NCBI GenBank assembly: GCA_910576205.1
Contig: CAJTHL010000012.1
Location: 62,001-126,000, forward strand
Length of the DNA stretch: 64,000 bases
Direction: 5' to 3'
DNA from: Clostridia bacterium
GTDB taxonomy: Bacteria; Bacillota; Clostridia; Lachnospirales; Lachnospiraceae
Each line of letters starts with the position of its first letter. Position 1 is the first letter of the stretch. The position numbers and the translations under genes were made by a program. Below are positions 60,923 through 64,000 of the stretch, one piece after another. Under the pieces are notes generated by a model. That model ran no database searches. It saw only the letters and a list, made by a program, of their open reading frames with translations, and was not told the DNA's origin.

Positions 60923-61879
60923 TTACGCGCTTGTAAGCCGCGCCTCCACCTGCTCCATGGTGGGCATGGCCGGTATTCCGCCCCGTTTTTCCACACACAG
61001 GCTGGCCACTGCGTTTCCGAAACGGGCAAAACTCTTTGCCTCCTCCAGGGTTACCTCTGCAGGATCCTTCTGGCTCTTTACAAGCTGATACAGAAATCCT
61101 CCCCAGAAGGAATCGCCGGCTCCAGTGGTATCCACCACCTGGCTTAAAAATCCCGGCACTCTTGCGCCGCCTTCCCTGGTATACACATAAGCTCCGTCCT
61201 TTCCAAGGGTCACGGCCACCAGGGAAATCCCCCCCTCAAAGAGGACTTTTGCCGCCTCCTCTGGCGCGTCATGGTCTGTAAGAAGGCCCGTCTCCTCATC
61301 AGAGAGCTTCATCACATTCACATAGGGCAGCACTACCCGCATACCCTCCATGGCAGACTCTCTGGACTTCCACAAAAGGGGTCTGTAGTTGGGGTCGTAG
61401 GAAACAATCCTGCCAGCTTCCCGCGCCTGTTTCACGGCAAAAATAGTCGCTCCCCGGCTGGGCTCGTCCGTCAGAGACAGAGAACCTACATGGAATATCC
61501 GGCTGTCCTTTAAGATCTCCAGGTTTACCTCCTCTGACCTCAGGCAGGTGTCTGCTCCCGGTTTCCTGGCAAATGAGAACTGGCGTTCTCCCTGGGCATT
61601 CAGGCTCACAAAGGCAAGCGTGGTAAACACTTCGGGGTCCACCACCAGGCCTGTGGCGTCAATGCCTGCCTTCTCCAGAGTTTCCTTCAGAAAAGCGCCG
61701 TGCATGTCGTCTCCCACTTTTCCGATAAAAGCCGTCTTTTTCCCAAGCTTTGCCAGAACCGCCAGGGCGTTTGCCGGAGCCCCTCCCGGATTCTGCTCAA
61801 ATATCCGCATTCCCGCCTCCGACGTGCCGCTGGGTGTAAAATCAATCAACAGTTCTCCTAATGCCGTTACATCATACAT
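60923..61879 (-). CDS. PfkB-family carbohydrate kinase (fructokinase-like)
   Basis: A 318-residue ribokinase-family enzyme. Signature 1 is NPGGAPANALAVLAKLGKKTAFIGKVGDD, and the catalytic Asp lies in DTTGAGDSFWGGFLYQL. The first strand VTALGELLIDFTPSG and the SYDPNYRPLLWKS segment are typical of fructokinases. It is transcribed from its own promoter, ahead of argS, with no sugar gene adjacent. Fructose is the most likely substrate, but 2-keto-3-deoxygluconate kinase is a related alternative that would complete the galacturonate route; sequence alone does not decide. Confidence 0.86.
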   Translation of the reverse strand: MYDVTALGELLIDFTPSGTSEAGMRIFEQNPGGAPANALAVLAKLGKKTAFIGKVGDDMHGAFLKETLEKAGIDATGLVVDPEVFTTLAFVSLNAQGERQFSFARKPGADTCLRSEEVNLEILKDSRIFHVGSLSLTDEPSRGATIFAVKQAREAGRIVSYDPNYRPLLWKSRESAMEGMRVVLPYVNVMKLSDEETGLLTDHDAPEEAAKVLFEGGISLVAVTLGKDGAYVYTREGGARVPGFLSQVVDTTGAGDSFWGGFLYQLVKSQKDPAEVTLEEAKSFARFGNAVASLCVEKRGGIPAMPTMEQVEARLTSA

Positions 61880-61936
61880 AAGTACACCTCATCCCTTTCT
61901 TTATCCAGTCACGATAAGCCGTTTATTTTGCTTTCT

Positions 61937-61965
61937 ATTATATGATAACAGCAATATTTTTACAA
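61937..61965 (-). promoter_or_regulatory. Promoter of the PfkB kinase gene
   Basis: Minus-strand TTGTAA (61960-61965), 17-base spacer, TATAAT (61937-61942). Confidence 0.65.
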
Positions 61966-62017
61966 GGTTTTCAGCTACCAAAAAACAGGTTAGCAGCCTT
62001 TTCGAAATCCGGGAAGG

Positions 62018-62046
62018 TTTACACTGTTTCTATAATTTGCTATAAT
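62018..62046 (+). promoter_or_regulatory. Promoter of the exonuclease III gene
   Basis: TTTACA (62018-62023), 17-base spacer, TATAAT (62041-62046). The leader of about 120 bases contains a 17-codon frame that is not supported as a gene. Confidence 0.65.
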
Positions 62047-62170
62047 AACCATGTAACGATTAGGGAACAGTGATGAAAAAGGAGCTATACTGCATTAAAA
62101 GTGATTTTAGCTTCCTCCGGAATTAACCTTTCTGAGCCGAACATCATCAAAGAACAGACAAGAGGATCCT

Positions 62171-62926
62171 ATGAAACTTCTATCCTGGAACGTAAACGGC
62201 CTGCGGGCCATTGTCGGAAAAAATTTTATGGAGGCCTTCCAGAGCCTGGACGCGGATATTTTCTGCCTCCAGGAGACAAAATTACAGGAAGGCCAGATTG
62301 ACCTGCCTCTTCCGGACTATCACCAATACTGGAATTACGCAGAGAAAAAGGGCTACAGCGGCACGGCTGTATTTACAAAGCAGGAGCCCTTGTCCGTGTC
62401 CCGGGGAATCAGACAGGCGCAGCACGACCAGGAGGGACGGGTTATCACCCTGGAATATGACAGCTTTTACCTGGTGACCGTCTACACTCCCAACTCCCAG
62501 AATGAGCTGGCCCGGCTTAACTACCGTATGGAGTGGGAGGATGCTTTCCGGGCCTATCTGGAAGGGCTTGACAGGAAAAAGCCTGTGATTTTCTGCGGCG
62601 ACCTCAATGTGGCCCACAAGGAGATCGACCTAAAGAACCCCAAAACCAACCGCCGGAATGCAGGCTTTACGGATGAGGAGCGGGAAAAATTCACGCAGCT
62701 GCTAAAGGCTGGCTTCGTGGATACCTACCGCCATTTTTACCCGGATACAGAGGGCGTCTATTCCTGGTGGTCTTACCGGTTCAAAGCCCGGGAGAAAAAT
62801 GCCGGGTGGCGCATCGACTATTTTCTGGTGTCGGAGCGTCTCAAAGAGAGGCTTACAGACGCTAAAATCCACACAGAGATTATGGGCTCCGACCACTGTC
62901 CGGTGGAGCTGGATATTACTCTTTAA
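62171..62926 (+). CDS. xth: Exodeoxyribonuclease III / AP endonuclease
   Basis: DNA repair nuclease that cuts at abasic sites and trims 3' ends; 251 residues. All active-site motifs are present: NVNGLRA, FCLQETKLQ (metal Glu), YTPNSQ, GDLNVAHKEIDLKNPK, YSWWSYRFKAREKNAGWRIDYFL and GSDHCPVELD (catalytic His). The ATG at 62171 follows AGAGGA. It is a single gene converging on purF. Confidence 0.96.
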   Translation: MKLLSWNVNGLRAIVGKNFMEAFQSLDADIFCLQETKLQEGQIDLPLPDYHQYWNYAEKKGYSGTAVFTKQEPLSVSRGIRQAQHDQEGRVITLEYDSFYLVTVYTPNSQNELARLNYRMEWEDAFRAYLEGLDRKKPVIFCGDLNVAHKEIDLKNPKTNRRNAGFTDEEREKFTQLLKAGFVDTYRHFYPDTEGVYSWWSYRFKAREKNAGWRIDYFLVSERLKERLTDAKIHTEIMGSDHCPVELDITL

Positions 62927-62932
62927 CAGCAG

Positions 62933-62967
62933 CACCCTGCTTTAGGCATGTTCTCCAAAGCAGGGTG
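62933..62967 (+). terminator. Terminator between xth and purF
   Basis: An 11-base-pair perfect stem (62933-62943 with 62957-62967) and 13-base loop, followed on the plus strand by TGTGTTATTCC. Confidence 0.7.
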
Positions 62968-62987
62968 TGTGTTATTCCTGTATTCTT

Positions 62988-64000
62988 TTATTCCTTCCCA
63001 TTCCAGCAGTAAGTACACAGCTTGCAGGGGGAAATCCCCACAGAATCCAGCATATCGTCCAGCCGGTGATAATTTAAGGACGAGAAATTCAGCTGCTTCT
63101 CGATCTCTTCCACCATGGCATGGTACTTCTCTGTCTCCGGGTTGGTGTAGGGCTCCAGATCCGGCTCCTTTGCATCCCCTTCCAGCTTGCGGATAACCCT
63201 TCTGGATATTAGGTCCATTTCCGAGGTGGAGCGGGAAAAATTAAGGAACTTACAGCCGTAAATAATGGGCGGGCAGGCCGGGCGGATGTGTACCTCCTTA
63301 GCTCCGCTGCGGTATAAAAACTCCGTGGTTTCCCTTAGCTGGGTGCCCCGTACAATAGAATCGTCAATCATCAGCAGGCTTTTCCCCTGAATCAGATCAT
63401 GAAGGGGAATCAGCTTCATCTTGGCAATCAGATCTCTCTGCCGCTGCATGGTAGGCATAAAGGAGCGGGGCCAGGTAGGGGTATATTTGATAAAGGGCCG
63501 GGAAAAAGGCACGCCGGAGCGGTTGGCATAGCCCACAGCATGAGCCGTGCCGGAATCCGGCACGCCTGCCACGGTGTCCGGATGGACATTGCGCTTCTTA
63601 TCCGCCTCCGCCAGCAGCTCCCCGCAGCGGTAACGCATCTCCTCCACATTGACGCCCTCGTAGGAGGAGGAGGGATATCCATAATACACCCAGAGGAAGG
63701 TGCAGATCTTCATGTCCTTTCCAGGCTTACACATGGTTTCCACCCCTTCCGGCGTCATCACCACGATCTCCCCGGGCCCAAGCTCCCGGTAAGCCTCATA
63801 GCCCAGATTCAGGTAGGCAAAGCTCTCAAAAGCAGCGCAGTAAGCCCCCTCCTTCTTTCCCAGGGCCACCGGCGTGCGGCCCATCTTATCCCTGGCCACA
63901 TAGACCGCCTTTGGGGTCATAATGAGAATAGTCATGGAACCGTCGATCATATCCTGGGCATAGCGGATGCCCTCCAGCAGGTTTTCCTGCTGATTGATAA
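62988..64000 (-). CDS. purF: Amidophosphoribosyltransferase (N-terminal part cut by window edge)
   Basis: First committed enzyme of purine synthesis. About 337 C-terminal residues are visible: the end of the glutaminase domain, and the phosphoribosyltransferase domain with the loop motif VAGVPDSGTAHAVGYA, the PRPP motif LLMIDDSIVRGTQLRETT and the late ACPPIIYGCKFLNFSR block. The final CKLCTYCWNG region fits the Cys-rich C-terminus of iron-sulfur PurF proteins. The N-terminal catalytic Cys lies outside the window. The frame is open to base 63998. Confidence 0.9.
   Translation of the reverse strand, partial: INQQENLLEGIRYAQDMIDGSMTILIMTPKAVYVARDKMGRTPVALGKKEGAYCAAFESFAYLNLGYEAYRELGPGEIVVMTPEGVETMCKPGKDMKICTFLWVYYGYPSSSYEGVNVEEMRYRCGELLAEADKKRNVHPDTVAGVPDSGTAHAVGYANRSGVPFSRPFIKYTPTWPRSFMPTMQRQRDLIAKMKLIPLHDLIQGKSLLMIDDSIVRGTQLRETTEFLYRSGAKEVHIRPACPPIIYGCKFLNFSRSTSEMDLISRRVIRKLEGDAKEPDLEPYTNPETEKYHAMVEEIEKQLNFSSLNYHRLDDMLDSVGISPCKLCTYCWNGKE

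Noticed and set aside
62073..62126. A 17-codon frame in the exonuclease III leader
   Set aside because: The ribosome site is weak and the peptide has no run of regulatory codons, so a leader peptide is not supported.
1..64000. tRNA, rRNA, CRISPR array, insertion sequence or prophage genes
   Set aside because: No conserved tRNA arms, repeat-spacer arrays, transposase or phage proteins were recognised by reading; a dedicated RNA scan was not possible here.

Overview
The window looks like chromosomal DNA of a low-to-medium GC Gram-positive anaerobe, most likely a gut clostridium of the Lachnospiraceae type. This placement is inferred from gene content: PolC-type replicative polymerase, type III glutamine synthetase, ECF S-components BioY and ThiT, CUT1 permeases without a local ATPase, an all-cysteine ferredoxin, strong AGGAGG ribosome sites and clear TTGACA/TATAAT promoters. 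No rRNA, tRNA, CRISPR array, insertion sequence or phage gene was seen. Genes are densely packed, and most of the interest lies in sugar-acid and polyol utilisation modules with readable operators.

Layout. (1) 1-11.8 kb: galacturonate/hexuronate module. A TRAP binding protein (cut by the left edge), two zinc-motif URO-D-fold proteins, a YcxB-like membrane protein, uxaB and uxaA lie on the minus strand. A LacI regulator, uxaC, an MFS carrier and an AllA-fold protein lie on the plus strand. Two matching palindromes sit at the two divergent promoters. (2) 11.9-17.3 kb: glnN, with a 54-bp palindrome over its promoter, a lone TrpB2, a zinc alcohol dehydrogenase and a zinc-ribbon protein. (3) 17.4-27.4 kb: L-rhamnose module. 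SGNH hydrolase, permease, ATPase and binding protein diverge from a LacI regulator, rhaI, a third URO-D-fold protein and rhaB; three copies of one operator mark the unit. (4) 27.5-30.6 kb: a PadR/HAAS membrane operon under a 38-bp palindrome, a HAD phosphatase and an overlooked 45-codon gene. (5) 30.6-44.7 kb: housekeeping genes purA, polC, ispG, ftsW-like, folA, thyA, a ferredoxin, eno, coaX and an AI-2E-family exporter. (6) 44.7-55.4 kb: a YtcJ-type amidohydrolase, then the lower half of myo-inositol catabolism (iolB, iolC, iolR, iolJ, iolA) with a CUT1 ABC importer; repeated CCAAAATAT sites occur at three promoters. (7) 55.4-64 kb: bioB-bioY behind a BirA-type operator, a NADAR protein, a TPP riboswitch with thiT, argS, a PfkB sugar kinase, exonuclease III and purF (cut by the right edge).

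How the parts fit. Galacturonate and rhamnose are the two backbone sugars of rhamnogalacturonan, so modules 1 and 3 together suggest growth on pectin monomers. UxaC, UxaB and UxaA carry galacturonate to 2-keto-3-deoxygluconate. RhaI and RhaB carry rhamnose to rhamnulose 1-phosphate; the aldolase for that product is not in the window. The inositol module holds every step from 5-deoxyglucuronate to acetyl-CoA but lacks iolG, iolE and iolD. The least explained element is the three URO-D-fold proteins inside sugar operons: two keep a methyltransferase-like HxC...C zinc motif and the rhamnose-linked one does not.
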